The translations under genes were made by a program, and so were the position numbers. A stretch of DNA of 64,000 nucleotides from Garcia nutans (Eukaryota > Streptophyta > Magnoliopsida > Malpighiales > Euphorbiaceae), in contig CANTUV010000037.1 in the NCBI GenBank assembly GCA_947685225.1, forward strand, positions 26,989,001-27,053,000. The letters are read 5' to 3'. Below, in pieces: positions 1 through 10,828 of the stretch. The notes below the pieces were generated by a model, which was given only the letters and a program-made list of their open reading frames with translations, was not told where the DNA came from and did not search any database. Position 1 is the stretch's first letter; each line of letters opens with the position of its first letter.

Positions 1-71
1 TCAAAATTTTCTTTTTCTTACAATTTACCTAGGTCGAGAATCTCAAACCTAGGCTCTGATACCAAAACAAT
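1..71 (-). mobile_element. Interior edge of chromovirus X with primer binding site
   Basis: This is the start of the interior of a minus-strand element whose body lies left of the window. Positions 52-64 read, on the minus strand, TGGTATCAGAGCC, the usual primer site matching the 3' end of initiator tRNA-Met, a few bases inside the LTR end at 72. The flanking minus-strand text (AGGTTTGAGATTCT) is the same leader that follows the 5' LTR in copies B and C. No coding sequence of X is in view. Confidence 0.9.
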
Positions 72-432
72 TGTAACACCCCTATATCCCGTATACGCAT
101 ACTACATACCACCACTATCGTAATACACGTATACTGAATATAAGAATGCCACAGTTTTCTAAATAAACAAATCATCCCTTTATACAATAATATGAGCAAA
201 CTTAAACATCTAAGTTATATCATAAAACACAATAGATAAAAACATTCATTCAATATGCAGCGGAAAATGTAGCAGTATTTACAAATACGTAAACATCAAA
301 AATTAAATTTTACAAAACATAAAGTTTATACATGTTTGGCAGTTTCTCTCTGATCTTTAAGCCCACACTCAAAACTTCAAAGTTTAGACTCGACTCGGTC
401 TAGATGAACTCACTGGCTCTACCCTATCACCT

Positions 433-470
433 GCGCGATGAACTACAATCGCGCTAAGCCAACGGCTTAG
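433..470 (-). other. Twin hairpin in the LTR of X
   Basis: Two adjoining perfect inverted repeats: GCGCGAT (433-439) pairs with ATCGCGC (448-454), and CTAAGCC (454-460) pairs with GGCTTAG (464-470). The same pair, in the same order relative to transcription, occurs in B, C and A. It is strongly GC-rich compared with the AT-rich LTR around it. Its role is unknown; an RNA structure or a regulatory site are both possible. Confidence 0.7.
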
Positions 471-1680
471 TGGTACAAACCACAATAACAATATGCTTCA
501 ATGCAATGCCAATGTCACACATTTCAACAAATAAAACAATATTCACAAATGATATCTTTATATTGTTCATAACACTACATTTCATTATTTTATTCAATTA
601 TTTCATCACTTATGATTTACATTGAAACAAAGACAAGCATGGGCCCAAAAGACACTAATATGCCATTCAACTTTCAGAGTTAATGTTTTGGTTCAATTAT
701 CACATTTATCATTATCCCAAGTAGGCTTCAAGGATTAGGCTCAACCAAGCTTCAAGTGGAACAAAGCATGCTAAGTATCAACCCAACTTGGCTTCAAGAA
801 CCAAACCCAACCTAGCTTTAAGGGTTGTAACATCTCAACTAGGCTTCAAGGACTAGACCCAACCAAGCTTCAAGTGGAGTTAAGCATGCTAAACTTCAAC
901 CCAACTTGGCTTCAAGGATCAAATCCAACCTAGCTTCAAGAGATTGTTACCATTATGCATGTCACCAACAACAAAACTCTAAAAATGGAATAACACATTA
1001 TTTTCAGAATTCATTCATTATTTTATTATCAATTTCATTCTCATTTTCTCATCATCATTTAGGCAACCATGCCTCAATTATCTCATTTGCATCATTATAG
1101 CCAACAACAATGGCTTCACATCTCATCAATAGAGTATACATAACCAATTGCATTAGACATATATTTTAAATTCATCATCATCTAGGCAAACATGCCCATT
1201 TATTTCATTTGAATCATTATAGCCAACCACAATGGCATCACTTCTCATCATATCTCAATTCACATTAAAGCAATTCATCATTAAAGTATTCATCATAACC
1301 AATTGCATTGCACATACATTTTGAATGATCATCATATCTTTCGCATTATACCAATCATAACAATAATCAAATTGTACTAACAATATAGTAAATTACTTAA
1401 CACATTTACAACCAAATGTGTTAAGTCTTAAAATCATGTAAATGTATGCAACCATGTAAGTTTGTACTTACCTCAAGAGCAACTCACACCAATCTATACA
1501 CTTCCTCTTCCAAGAATTCTCAACACTTAGGTTAGGGCAACTCAACCTCTTCACAATCTAATTCAAAAGGAATAATACACACTTATATAAACATACACAT
1601 GAATTCCAATACAATTATTCACCTACTAGCCTCATACTAGACCCATAGATAAAAAATTATAAGCCAACACAACTATCTAG

Positions 1681-1810
1681 GACCCCACGGTCGTGGCCTC
1701 ACAACCCCACGGTCGTGGCCTCACAACTCCCCACGGTCGTGGGTTAGCAAACGAACCTGTCCAATTTGCCCAACACCCCCACGGTCGTGGCATCCAAGGG
1801 CCACGGTCAT
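1681..1810. repeat. CACG palindrome cluster in the LTR of X
   Basis: Several copies of the palindrome CCACG-GT-CGTGG within 130 bases, one decayed to CACGGTCATGG. Each half-site is CACG/CGTG around a two-base centre. Related clusters lie at the equivalent place in the LTRs of A, B and C. Confidence 0.75.
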
Positions 1811-2566
1811 GGCATCCAAAATGCTTCTGTTTCCAATTAAACTCATGCATTCTATGTTTTCAACTTCATTAAACACAAACATCTTAAAGATCTAAGATAA
1901 TAATTTCTCAAACTCACAACATACATCAATTACCAATTCAAAACCATAACATAAACACAATTCTTACTCTTTCATTCAACTCCAAAATCATAATCAATTA
2001 AATCCAACACTCTCAAGCACACCATAATCAAACATACTCATACTATCCACAATCAATCATCAAACTCAAATACAACTTAAAATAAAACAAGGAAATCAAG
2101 TGGAAACTTACCAAAGTTGATGAAACTCTTAAATTTCCAACTTGATCACTTGAAAACTTCCTTCAATCTTGAGCTTGGAAAACAAAACTCTCTTTCTCTC
2201 TTGCTTCTTTGATGGCCGGCCAACCCAAAGAGAAAAGACAACAAAGAACAAAATGAATGGCAAAAACTAAGTCAACTCTTTCTCTTTAAACCTCCACCAA
2301 GCAAATTTTAAATTAAAATAATATTATAAAATATCCTCTTCCACTAACTTAATTTCTATTTTCCACTAATTAATTTAATTAACTTAAAATCATTAATTAC
2401 TCTTCTTTTGACTTTCACACTTTGACTTGTATATGTTGTATATATCACTTTATATACAACATATACACTCTCTCTTTACTTCTTTTCTCTTTCCATTAAA
2501 CATATACACTAAATCCAAATACAACAATAATTCCAAAACTTGTAGGGTATACTTTGGGATATTACA

Positions 2567-3507
2567 TTTGGCACGAGCAGGGACACACCCATGTCTCCGG
2601 ATGTGTCTTATCTGCTATAATACAAAGCTTAGGACACGGTCATTGACATGCCCATGTCATTGAGCATGCAAAGCTTCTGTGTTGTGGGTTTAGGGCACGG
2701 TCATTGACACGCCTGTGTTGTTGAGCATGTCATGTGTAGATTTTGCCCTAGATAGTTCTTTTCTTTAATTTTCCTTTGTGTTTCTTATCCTTGTGTTGAG
2801 AGATTTTGTATATGCCTATAAGTGTGTTACTAAGTAATTATTTATAATCACATTTGGTTTAGGCTTTGAGGAGACTTGAGTTACCTAATCTAAGTGTTGA
2901 GGGATATCTTGGAAGAGGAGGTTGAAAGTGGTGTTTGAGCTTGTTTTGTTGCTTTTAGAGGTAAGTACAAACTTTGAATAACTGATTATATTTGCATGAC
3001 ATTTGGACTTAACACATTTTGGTTGGAAAATGTGTTAAGTTACTTACTACATTGTTTGTGCATGAGTAATGTGCTATGAATTGTATAATGTCATAAATGC
3101 ATTATATGTAATGTAAACTATGTGCAAGATATGTTAATAATCCCAAAATATTTGGGTAATGTTGTTTGTTATGTATACATTAAAGATGTTATATAAAGCC
3201 ATTGGTGATGGCTATATTGATATAAATGAGATAATTGAGGCATTATGCCTAGTTTGATCATGAGAAAATAAGAAAGATATTGATAATGGAATTATGAAAG
3301 ATTGTGTGCCTAATATGTTATTCAATTTTCAGAGTTTTGTGTTTGGTGGCATGCCTAAGACGTAGCAGTCCCTTGAAGCTGGGTTGGGCTTAGCCCTTGA
3401 AGCCTAGTTGGGATGTTACATGATGTAGCAGTCCCTTGAAGCTGGGTTGGACCTAGTCCTTGAAGCCTAGTTGGGATGTTACATACGAGGTTATCCTCAT
3501 TGTGATA
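2567..3507 (+). mobile_element. 5' LTR of chromovirus A, piece 1 of 3
   Basis: Aligns with about 41602-42528 of the 3' LTR of A, in order and on the same strand. It holds the CACG palindromes (2570-2740), a candidate micro-exon (2863-2960) between a TTTAG acceptor and a GTAAGTAC donor, and two CTTGAAGC repeat units (about 3368-3480). The first kilobase of this LTR should lie left of element X. The right end stops at TGATA (3503-3507), the target site duplicated by element D; the LTR resumes at 25034. Confidence 0.88.
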
Positions 3508-5149
3508 TGTTGTGCTCTAATTAACACTACTAGAACTATACTCACAAGTATACGAGGTTGCTGTAGTTTCTTGGTAAACACCTCAAGGTCGTCTCACAAG
3601 GAAGCTAGATAAGCTAATTGATTATCAGATTGTAAATAACAAATTATCAATAAATTTAAATTGCTAACAACTAATGAAGACAGATCAATTGGAGTTTAAA
3701 ACAATAAAAGTAAACTGAGTGATATATTGATTCACTTAATAGAAAGGTCTAGGGTTTGCACTTTTCTACTAACTTATATGTATGAATGGCTATTCCTCTC
3801 AACCAATTTAATTTCAAAGATAGATTTCAAGCAACTTAATTAATTGAATCAAGGAAATAAGCTCTCGCATTCAAACCTCTTTCAAATAATCTAGTTACAA
3901 TTGAAATGATCCTTTTCTTAGGTTATATTTCTAATTCACCTAAGTCCCTAATTGAATTGTTCCAGCATTAGACTTCATTTCTCAATCCTTCATCTAATAC
4001 CTAAAACACATAATTTGGCCAATCAATTATATATTAACAGTAATCCATTCAATTAAGGCTAGAGAAATAATTCAGTTAAGAGCAATAACCAATTCTTACA
4101 ATCATAGTAGATCCATACAAACTCTAGACTAGATCAAATTAGTTCATCATGATGCTATCAAACATATTCATCTCATTAAAATTCAAAGAAATCAATTTAG
4201 ACATAATAGAATTCATGAATACAATTCCAATGAGACTTAAGAGATAAAGTTTGAGAACAAAACCAAATTACAAACTCCCTTTAGCTTCTGAAGATTCTCT
4301 TGTTCAGATCTTTGCTAGAAGAATATTGCAATGGCAAAAACAAATTTAATCTTGACTGTTTGCATCAAAGTGTAATCAAAATTCCAAAAGAAAACGAATG
4401 ATAGCTCAAAGGATCTTGTTTTATGGCTGATAAAAAAAATCTCCTCTTCAAAAACCCTAATCCTCTTATTTATACGAAACCTCGCTTAAAAATCCGCATT
4501 TTCTTTCTTCCTTTAGTCCATGGAGTGACACGGCCAAGCTGGTGGCCGTGTCATGTGACACGGCCAGTGGCTTGGCCGTGTCACCTGAATGTGTCAGCTA
4601 TTGTGTAATTCTTCATCTTTTCTTCTTTGGAATGGAGTGTGACACGGCCAAGCTTCTGGACGTGTCATGTGACACGGCCAGTGGCTTGGGTGTCAAGTGG
4701 GTGTGTCACCTACTGATCTCTTCATTCTTTGCTCTCTTTCCTTTGGTCTTCTTCCTTGGCTGAGTATGGGACACGGCCAAGCTCCTGGCTATGTCACCTG
4801 ATTGTGTCACTTACTGCCAAATTTTCCTTCCTCTCTTGGTTCCTTGGTTTTTCCCTTAAGATGAGACATGCTTCATGCTATTCTTTCTCCAAGGAAATAT
4901 TTTGCATATTAACCTAAAACAAACACTTGAAACAAACTTTAAACAAGAATCAAATGAAACATTAACCAAAAACACATAAACACCACACTAAAAACTAAGA
5001 CAACAATGACAAAAACACTGAAATAAATTAAAACTACCAAAATTAATGAAAACACTAAATAAACATATTAAAACTACCAAAATACCTAAAGAAAACAATA
5101 ATCATCATAATAAATAAGATACAATTCTATGACAAAAACTAATAAAACA
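3508..5149 (-). mobile_element. 3' LTR of Athila element D
   Basis: Begins TGTTGTGCTC and ends AATAAAACA on the plus strand and matches 23650-25033. It is 1642 bases, about 258 longer than the other copy because it keeps a segment around 4407-4663 that the 5' LTR has lost. The kept segment includes palindrome units of the form GACACGGCCA-loop-TGGCCGTGTC at 4527-4552 and 4557-4582, with further decayed units to about 4810. Confidence 0.92.
4520..4815. repeat. GACACGGCCA palindrome cluster, 3' LTR of D
   Basis: At least five units. The clearest are 4527-4552 and 4557-4582, each with 10-base arms GACACGGCCA and TGGCCGTGTC around a 6-base loop; units near 4640-4700 and 4769-4795 are mutated, mostly C to T. 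The same units occur in the D interior, in LTR G and in LTR I. Confidence 0.85.
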
Positions 5150-6768
5150 ACTACCCCACACTTAAAACTTTGCTTGTCCTCAAGCAAATTCACATGGCAT
5201 AAATTAAAAACTCAAACAACCTTAACTATGATTCCAATATATAAGATGAAATCCTTTAAGACTCAGCCATAAATAATTGCAATTTACTTCAATCAAGATT
5301 TTCTTAACTCATTCATTAATCCAGACATAACAAATCTCATCTCTCATCTAAGTGTTTCACTCGATTTCAAAGGTTAATTCACTCAAACCACTCATGACTT
5401 CATACTTCCATAAACTTGCTTAATTATCCAATCTCTGTCACTGATTTTCTCAAGAAATAATCCGAAGGTCTTTTATTTGGATGTAATGGGGCTAAGGTGA
5501 AGGTATGAGAAAAGACATTTAAGTTGGATCATCAAGAAATGGAGTATCTAAATTAGACAATACTCTTGCTAAGATACTCGTAACTCCCTCAAATGACATA
5601 TTACCAACCCTTGATAATCTCACATACTTGCATACTTAAAGAAAAGTACATGAGTCGACATTCCTCTTTGATGACTAATGCTAGAAAATATATGAATTTT
5701 GTATATATATATATATCTTCTCTTTTATTTTCTTTATATTATTTTTTATTATATATATATATATATACAAAATATAAAATTGCATGGATCATCTAGCTTA
5801 AAATGTAGAGGAAAAGAATAATCGACTCTTAGTCAAATACAATGTGCAAAGTATGCATTTCAGCCCCAAATCTTACTAAAGCAATACTATTTTTTTTTTA
5901 TTTTTTTTATTTTTTAATTGCTTACCCCACACTTATGAATTAAACCACCCTATTGTCATATCATAAGAAACTCCATTCCTTAATGCAGGTATGATGATAA
6001 TAAGAAAATGTTGAGTTGTGAATTGTGTTGATCAATCAAAAGTAAGTCAAAGGCTCAACTTGGCTCACTAAGGAATTCATAATTAAGGGAGGTCTTTTTA
6101 AGCTAAAGGGATAATCCTAATTTGCCTTCATCATTTTAAAACTTGAGATTAAATCATAATGTGAGATCAATTAGTATGCAAAAGCAAGCTCTAGAGATGC
6201 AAAATCATGAAGGTGCACACTTAAGAAAATAAAATCAATTGACAATAATATTCAATCTATGAGGCTCAAAACTCACAAAGGGTGGGTTCTCAAAGATTCA
6301 TATGTCATGAATTGCAGAATGTGAAAATTGATCCTGAATGAATTCAAATGCTAATCTCTATGCTGATACTAAAGTCTCAAATATAATGCTATGATCACAG
6401 AAAAGTCAATAAGTTTTCAACAATTATGCCATGCACAATGCACAATATAACACATAAAGACAAAAAAAACAATAATTAAAGGAAAGCCTAAAGATTACCC
6501 CACACTTATAAATTACATTGTCCTTAATGGAAACAAGGATAATAAAGAAAAAGAGTGAAGGTACAACCTATTTTCCATCGTTCCTCTGCGAGGCAAACCC
6601 TACCTTTTCATCACAAACATCAAATGTTCAAAAACAAAATACAATAAATAAAATAAAATATTCAAAATGTTAACATTAAAAATAAAAATGAAAAATAACA
6701 ACGAAAATATGCTATAACTAAACAAAAGAAAGTAAGGAATTCTCTCAAAAGATTAGAACCAATGTGAT
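5150..6768 (-). other. 3' noncoding region and polypurine tract of D
   Basis: No supported gene. At 5150-5163 the minus strand reads AAGTGTGGGGTAG, a polypurine tract directly next to the 3' LTR, preceded by GAGGACAAGCAAAG, a pairing typical of Athila elements. Related AAGTGTGGGG strings recur near 5925 and 6495. A TA-rich low-complexity run lies at 5700-5768 and a T-rich run near 5890-5915. The region matches the sequence downstream of the gag remnant in element I (62900-63500). Confidence 0.75.
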
Positions 6769-7060
6769 CTACGGTGAAGGAGGATGTGATGATGATGCAG
6801 CCGAAGGATGAAGACTCAGAATCTTAGCAATGTTGCTATTGATTTGGTCCAACTGTTGCAAGACCGCAACATGGTTACGATCGACCTTGCTCTCCAGTGC
6901 CTCTATCCTATTAAGTATCTCCTGATTATCCGGGACCGAAGCATCTTCATCCAAATTAAGAGAATCCGAGTCAGACTCCTCTTGGACTCGTGTTCTCTTT
7001 TGTCTGCCCCCCGGTACTTCTGGCTCAGCTGAAGCCATCACATATGCCCCTCCCCTGTTC
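6769..7060 (-). pseudogene. Athila ORF-1-like protein, C-terminal part (split by element C)
   Basis: Open minus-strand frame of about 97 codons ending in a stop at 6769-6771. It is acidic and serine-rich, with a predicted coiled-coil stretch (NRIEALESKVDRNHVAVLQ) and a Ser/Pro-rich end. It continues, in the same frame across the ACCAC target site, the N-terminal part at 16554-17362. Seen: the frame match at the insertion boundary. Inferred: this is the tail of the Athila ORF that sits in the env position; whether that ORF is a true envelope gene is unsettled for the family. It cannot be expressed as one protein with C inserted. Confidence 0.75.
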
Positions 7061-7340
7061 ACCACTGTAATATCCCAAAGTGTGCACTAGAAGTATTGAT
7101 ATAATTATTATTTCATTTGAATCAAATGTATATGTGTTATTGGAAAGGAAAAGATTGTTTAGAGGGAATGTATATGTTGTATATATGCCAATTTATCTAA
7201 CATATATGTTAGTAAAAATGGTGGGTCAAGGGAAGAAGATATTTAATTTGTGATTTGTGAAATTACTAAAAAGGGCAAGTGAATAAAAAGGGGTTAAGAT
7301 ATATAGAAGAGGTTAATAAGGTAATTTTCTTTTTAGATTG

Positions 7341-7363
7341 CTTGGTGGAGATTTAAAGAGAAG
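7341..7363 (+). promoter_or_regulatory. Probable core promoter of the C LTR
   Basis: A conserved box, CTTGGTGGAG then ATTTAAAGAG, followed within 20 bases by a long TC-rich patch, resembles a plant TATA-like element with a downstream Y patch. The same box is at 14571-14593 (C 3' LTR), 25784-25806 (B) and, inverted, at 2281-2301 (X). A TATATAGA string at about 7301 is an alternative TATA box in C only. The start site itself cannot be read from sequence. Confidence 0.5.
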
Positions 7364-7849
7364 AGAATTTTGACTTTTCTTCATTTCTTCTTCTTTCCTT
7401 TCTCCTTTGATGGCCGGCCACCCAAAGCAAGAGAGAGCAAGATTATGTTTTGATGTTCAAGCTCAAAATTGAAGGAGTTTTCAAGTGATTAAGTGAAAGT
7501 CCAAGAAGTTTTATTATTTTGGTAAGTTCTCTCTCTTGTTTTCTCTTGTTTATTTGAAGTGGTGTATGAGTTTGATTGTTGATGTTTGATAATAGGGTTG
7601 TGTTGATTGTAGTATGTTAGAGTATGTTTGATTTAATTAATTATGGTGTTGGTTTTGGTTTGAAGGAAGTAAGTTAAGTTGATGTTGGTTTTGAAAGTTT
7701 TTGTGTTGAAATTGTATTAGGGTTTTGAGTTGGTAAGTGTTGTTAATGTTAAGTTTGGTTTATTATTTTTGTTAGTCTTCATGATTTTTGGATTTGATGG
7801 AGTTAGAAGCTTGGAATACATGTTTTGGTGGGAGGCAGTAGCATCTTGG

Positions 7850-7965
7850 ATGCCACGCCCGTGGCCCTTTGATGCCATGGCCGTGGGGTGTTGGACATTC
7901 TTGGGCAGAAGCATTCTTTAACCCACGCCCATGGGGGTCTTGGGTGACCATGACCGTGGGGTCTA
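7850..7965. repeat. CACG palindrome cluster in the C 5' LTR
   Basis: Units such as CCACG-CC-CGTGG and CCATGGCCGTGG. The second LTR has the same block at about 15080-15190, where one unit keeps CACGCCCGTGG while the 5' copy reads CACGCCCATGG, a C-to-T type change. Confidence 0.75.
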
Positions 7966-8516
7966 AGGTTGAGTTGTTGGTTTGTAATGGTGGTCTATGG
8001 GTCTAGTATGAGGTAAATAAGTGATTAATTGTACTGGAATTGATGTGGTTCATCATTGTTTTGGTTTAGGTTGTGAAGAAAGTGAATTGCCTTAATTCTT
8101 TTGGTGAAGGACTTTTGAAAGAGAAAGTGTTTAGAGTTGTGTGGATTGCTTTTGATGTAAGTACAAACTACATTATTGTATACATTCATATGATGTTGAG
8201 ATTGAACATACATTTGATGATATTAATGATGCATATGAATAATGTTATGTTGTGTACAATGTGGGACATAATGTGAACATTGATGATGCATATGAATACT
8301 TTTATGATGAATGACCTTAATGTAAATTGAGACATAAAGAGATGTGAAATTAATGTTATGAGTTATAATGATGTGAATGATATGATTGAAGCATGCCTAG
8401 ATGATATGATTGAATAATGATATGTTTGTTTAATTAATGTAATTGATGTTGTATATTATAATGATGAAAATGAGAAATGAATTGAGAAAGTAATGTTTAA
8501 AGATATAAATGAACGG

Positions 8517-8815
8517 ACCTATTTGCCTCATGCGGAACCATGCGGACCCAGTGGGCTGGGCAACCAAACTTGGACTACCGACCTGGTTGGGGGAAGGTTC
8601 GATACAGTCAGTATTATACGTACCTATCTGCCTCCTGCGGAACCATGCGGACCCAGTGGGCTGGGCAACCTAACTTGGACTACCGACCTGGTTGGGGGAA
8701 AGTTCGTTACTGATAGTTTTATACATGCCTATCTGCCTCCTGCGGACCCCTGGTATTGGCAGTGGCCTGAGGCCCAATGGGCAACCGACCTGGTTGGGGG
8801 AAGGTTCGTATATGA
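8517..8815 (+). repeat. 105-base tandem repeat, three units, C 5' LTR
   Basis: Units begin at 8517, 8622 and 8727, each with ACCTATCTGCCTCCTGCGG-like starts and ending in GGTTGGGGGAAGGTTCG. The third unit is shorter and diverged. The 3' LTR has two units (15747 and 15852). The spacing is exactly 105 bases, and length differences inside units are multiples of three, so one frame stays open across them. Confidence 0.9.
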
Positions 8816-9019
8816 AGCCATGGTTGTTGGCTATAATGATGAACTTTGAATATCATATTAAATACTTGTTGGGCCCATATGTGTCTATGTTGAATGAGTA
8901 TAATGGATGATGATATAATTATTGAAATAATGAAATGTAACATTTATAAGTATGATCTTTATTGGTTGAATGCATTACATGGATATTGACATTGCATAAT
9001 ATTATTATGGTTTGTACTA

Positions 9020-9057
9020 CTAAGTTGTTGGCTCAGCGCGATTGTGGTTCATCACGC
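9020..9057 (+). other. Twin hairpin, C 5' LTR
   Basis: Counterpart of the X and B hairpins, partly decayed: CTAAG/CTCAG has one mismatch, and CGCGAT faces ATCACG. The 3' LTR copy (16145-16182) keeps CGCGAT/ATCGCG intact and has TGAG/CTCA in the first stem. Confidence 0.6.
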
Positions 9058-9435
9058 AGGTGATAGAGTTGATAGGGTTGAGACGGAGGATTCTTCTAGA
9101 CCTAGTTGAGTTTATACTTAAAGTGTGGGCCTAGAGCTTAAAGATCAGAGAGTCAAGCTGCCAATCATGTATATATTCTATGTATTGTAAATTTTAAATT
9201 TTTATGTATTTGTACTTGTAAGTATTTGTTATAACTTCCGCTGTGTATTAATAAACGTTTTCATCTATTATATTTTATGAATTTCTTTTAAACGATCGAT
9301 ATTTGTTTTATTTCTTTTCGAGATATGACTTGTGTATTTTTAAACTGTGGCATTTTCTATATTCAGTATACGTATATTATGATCGTATAAGCATGTTGTG
9401 TACGTATACGGGATATAGGGGTGTTACAATTATTT

Positions 9436-9448
9436 TGGTATCAGAGCC
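9436..9448 (+). other. Primer binding site of C (tRNA-iMet)
   Basis: TGGTATCAGAGCC, seven bases after the LTR end, complementary to the 3' end of initiator tRNA-Met. It would prime minus-strand DNA synthesis. Confidence 0.93.
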
Positions 9449-9597
9449 TAGGTTTGAGATTCTCAACCTAGGTCAAGTGTAAGAAAAAGAATATTTTGAT
9501 TTTAAAAAGTGGGTTTTTGAATAAATACATGTTTGGTGTTGGCAGTCTCTGATCTTTAATGAGGTGTATCCTACTGTGTTTGCAGATATAGGTTATA

Positions 9598-10828
9598 ATG
9601 GATCCTCATTCACATCAATCTATTGAGGGTAGTGCTGAGAGTGTAGCTCCTGATGATGGTAGAGATGGAGCTAGAGTGGATAGAACTGGAGAGGCACCTG
9701 TTTCTGTGTCAGGGAGACCAGCTGGTGAGGAGGTTCCGCCAGTTTGGCTTAGGCATATGGTTGAATTATTGAGGCAGGCACCAGTGCAACCACCGCCACC
9801 CCCACCTCAGCCAATGGTACCAGTGAGACATTACGATAAATTAAGAAAGTATGGAGCAGAAGATTTTTTGGGTACTATTGATCCAGCAGTAGCTGAGCAG
9901 TGGCTGGATAAGGTACAAAGGATATTCATTCAGTTGCAAGCCACTCCAGAAGAAAATTTTTGATTATGCTAGATCATTGCTACAGAAGGATGCATATGAT
10001 TGGTGGAAGACAATGCCCCATGCTATGGATGATCCACCAACATTATCCTATGGTGATTTCCTATGGGAGTTTGAGTTGAAATATACTCTGAGGGAGTATA
10101 TGAAGAAGATGGAATTCCTGACTTTGAGGCAAGACCACCGGACTGTAACAGAATATGAGTTAGAGTTCATTTGGTTGAGCCATTACGCCGGGGGGATTAT
10201 CTCTGACGAGATTGACCGGTGTAAAAGGTTTGAGGAGGGATTGAGACCCTCAATTATGTGTATTATGGCTGGCTCTAGATATCAGGATTTCTCTCAGCTG
10301 GTTGCAGTGGCTAGAGGTGTGGAGAGAGCCCAAGTTATTGCAGCAGCTGCTTCTAAAGAGGAGATCAGGGTTAGAAGACCCCAGTTTAAGGCAGGGTCTT
10401 CATCTGTGAAAAGAGGTAGAGGCAGTTTTGCTCCTAGGATCAGTAGGAGTCAGAGGCAGGTTGGTAGGTCAGTTCAGTTTCAGAGACCGAGATCGAGACC
10501 TATAGTTTCAGTAGCGAGTGCTCCGACTCCAGTAGTTCAGAGATCCACTCCACCTATATGTGCTCAGTGTGGGGGGTCACATAGAGGCGTTTGTTGGAAG
10601 AGTAGTGGACCAGCTATATGCTTCAGATGTGGATCTCCTGATCATTTTATTAGAGAATGTCCAGAGATGCAGGAGCAGAGGCCGGCAGATTCTGCAGTTT
10701 CTCGACCTAGTGTCAGAGGTGGTCGAGGGGGCAGAGGTTTTAGCAGAGGGGGTAGACCTGGGTATAGTCAGAGAGGAGGATCTTCATCCAGGGATACTAG
10801 GCTAGATGAGGCTGGGCCTTCTCAATGA
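9598..10828 (+). pseudogene. gag: gag of chromovirus C (frameshifted)
   Basis: Capsid/nucleocapsid polyprotein that would package genomic RNA. The ATG at 9598 (MDPHSHQS) is matched by B and A. A proline-rich linker (PPPPPPQP, about residues 64-71) precedes the retrotransposon gag domain (YGAEDFLGTIDP...WLDKVQRIF). One extra T in a run at 9957-9961 shifts the frame; B has four Ts there. The second part runs from about 9962 to a stop at 10826-10828 and holds two Cys/His knuckles, an atypical CX2CX3HX3C (CAQCGGSHRGVC) and a classic CX2CX4HX4C (CFRCGSPDHFIREC), then an Arg/Gly-rich tail. In B the same frame continues into protease without this stop, so gag and pol were probably one frame. Confidence 0.92.

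Larger units (their letters stand above)
72..2566 (-). mobile_element. 5' LTR of Tekay-type chromovirus X
   Basis: On the minus strand this block starts TGTAATATCCCAAAGT at 2566 and ends GGGTGTTACA at 72, the same termini as the LTRs of C and B, and abuts a tRNA-iMet primer site. The 2495 bases contain, in minus-strand order: a promoter-like TTTAAA box (about 2301-2281), a GGCCGGCC segment (2214-2221), candidate splice donor GTAAGT (2111), an 86-base candidate micro-exon (1557-1472), a CACG palindrome cluster (about 1681-1810), GCTTCAAG repeats (about 720-940) and a twin hairpin (433-470). The right flank interrupts the LTR of A, so X inserted into A. Its target duplication may begin TTTGG at 2567, but the other copy is outside the window. 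Confidence 0.88.
7066..9428 (+). mobile_element. 5' LTR of chromovirus C
   Basis: 2363 bases from TGTAATATCC to GGGTGTTACA. Parts in order: promoter-like box with TTTAAA (7341-7363) and a downstream pyrimidine patch, GGCCGGCC (7412-7419), donor GTAAGTTC (7522), CACG palindromes (7850-7960), candidate micro-exon (8070-8156), a 105-base tandem repeat (8517-8815) and a twin hairpin (9020-9057). It is 105 bases longer than the 3' LTR because it has three repeat units, not two. Confidence 0.94.
7522..9585 (+). other. Candidate leader introns and micro-exon of C
   Basis: Consensus-like splice signals: donor TTTG|GTAAGTTC after 7521, acceptor GGTTTAG ending at 8069, an 87-base possible exon 8070-8156, donor GAT|GTAAGTAC, and acceptor TGTTTGCAG ending at 9585, just 12 bases before the gag ATG. 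The same signals, in the same order, are in B (25973, 26709, 26798, 28215), in A, and in X as far as visible. Splicing would remove most of U5 and the primer site, giving a short messenger distinct from genomic RNA. This is inferred; no transcript data are available here. Confidence 0.45.

Noticed and set aside
906..1100. Small plus-strand open frame as a host gene
   Set aside because: Lies in the antisense strand of LTR X, low-complexity, no family match and no start context.
2427..2663. Plus-strand open frame across the X/A junction
   Set aside because: It crosses a transposon insertion boundary and has no conserved features.
5593..5796. Small membrane-like open frame
   Set aside because: Its hydrophobic residues come from a TA-rich low-complexity run in the D noncoding region.
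7717..7921. Open frames on both strands in the C LTR, repeated in the second LTR
   Set aside because: Repetition is explained by the LTR pair; no family features, and the frames overlap each other on opposite strands.
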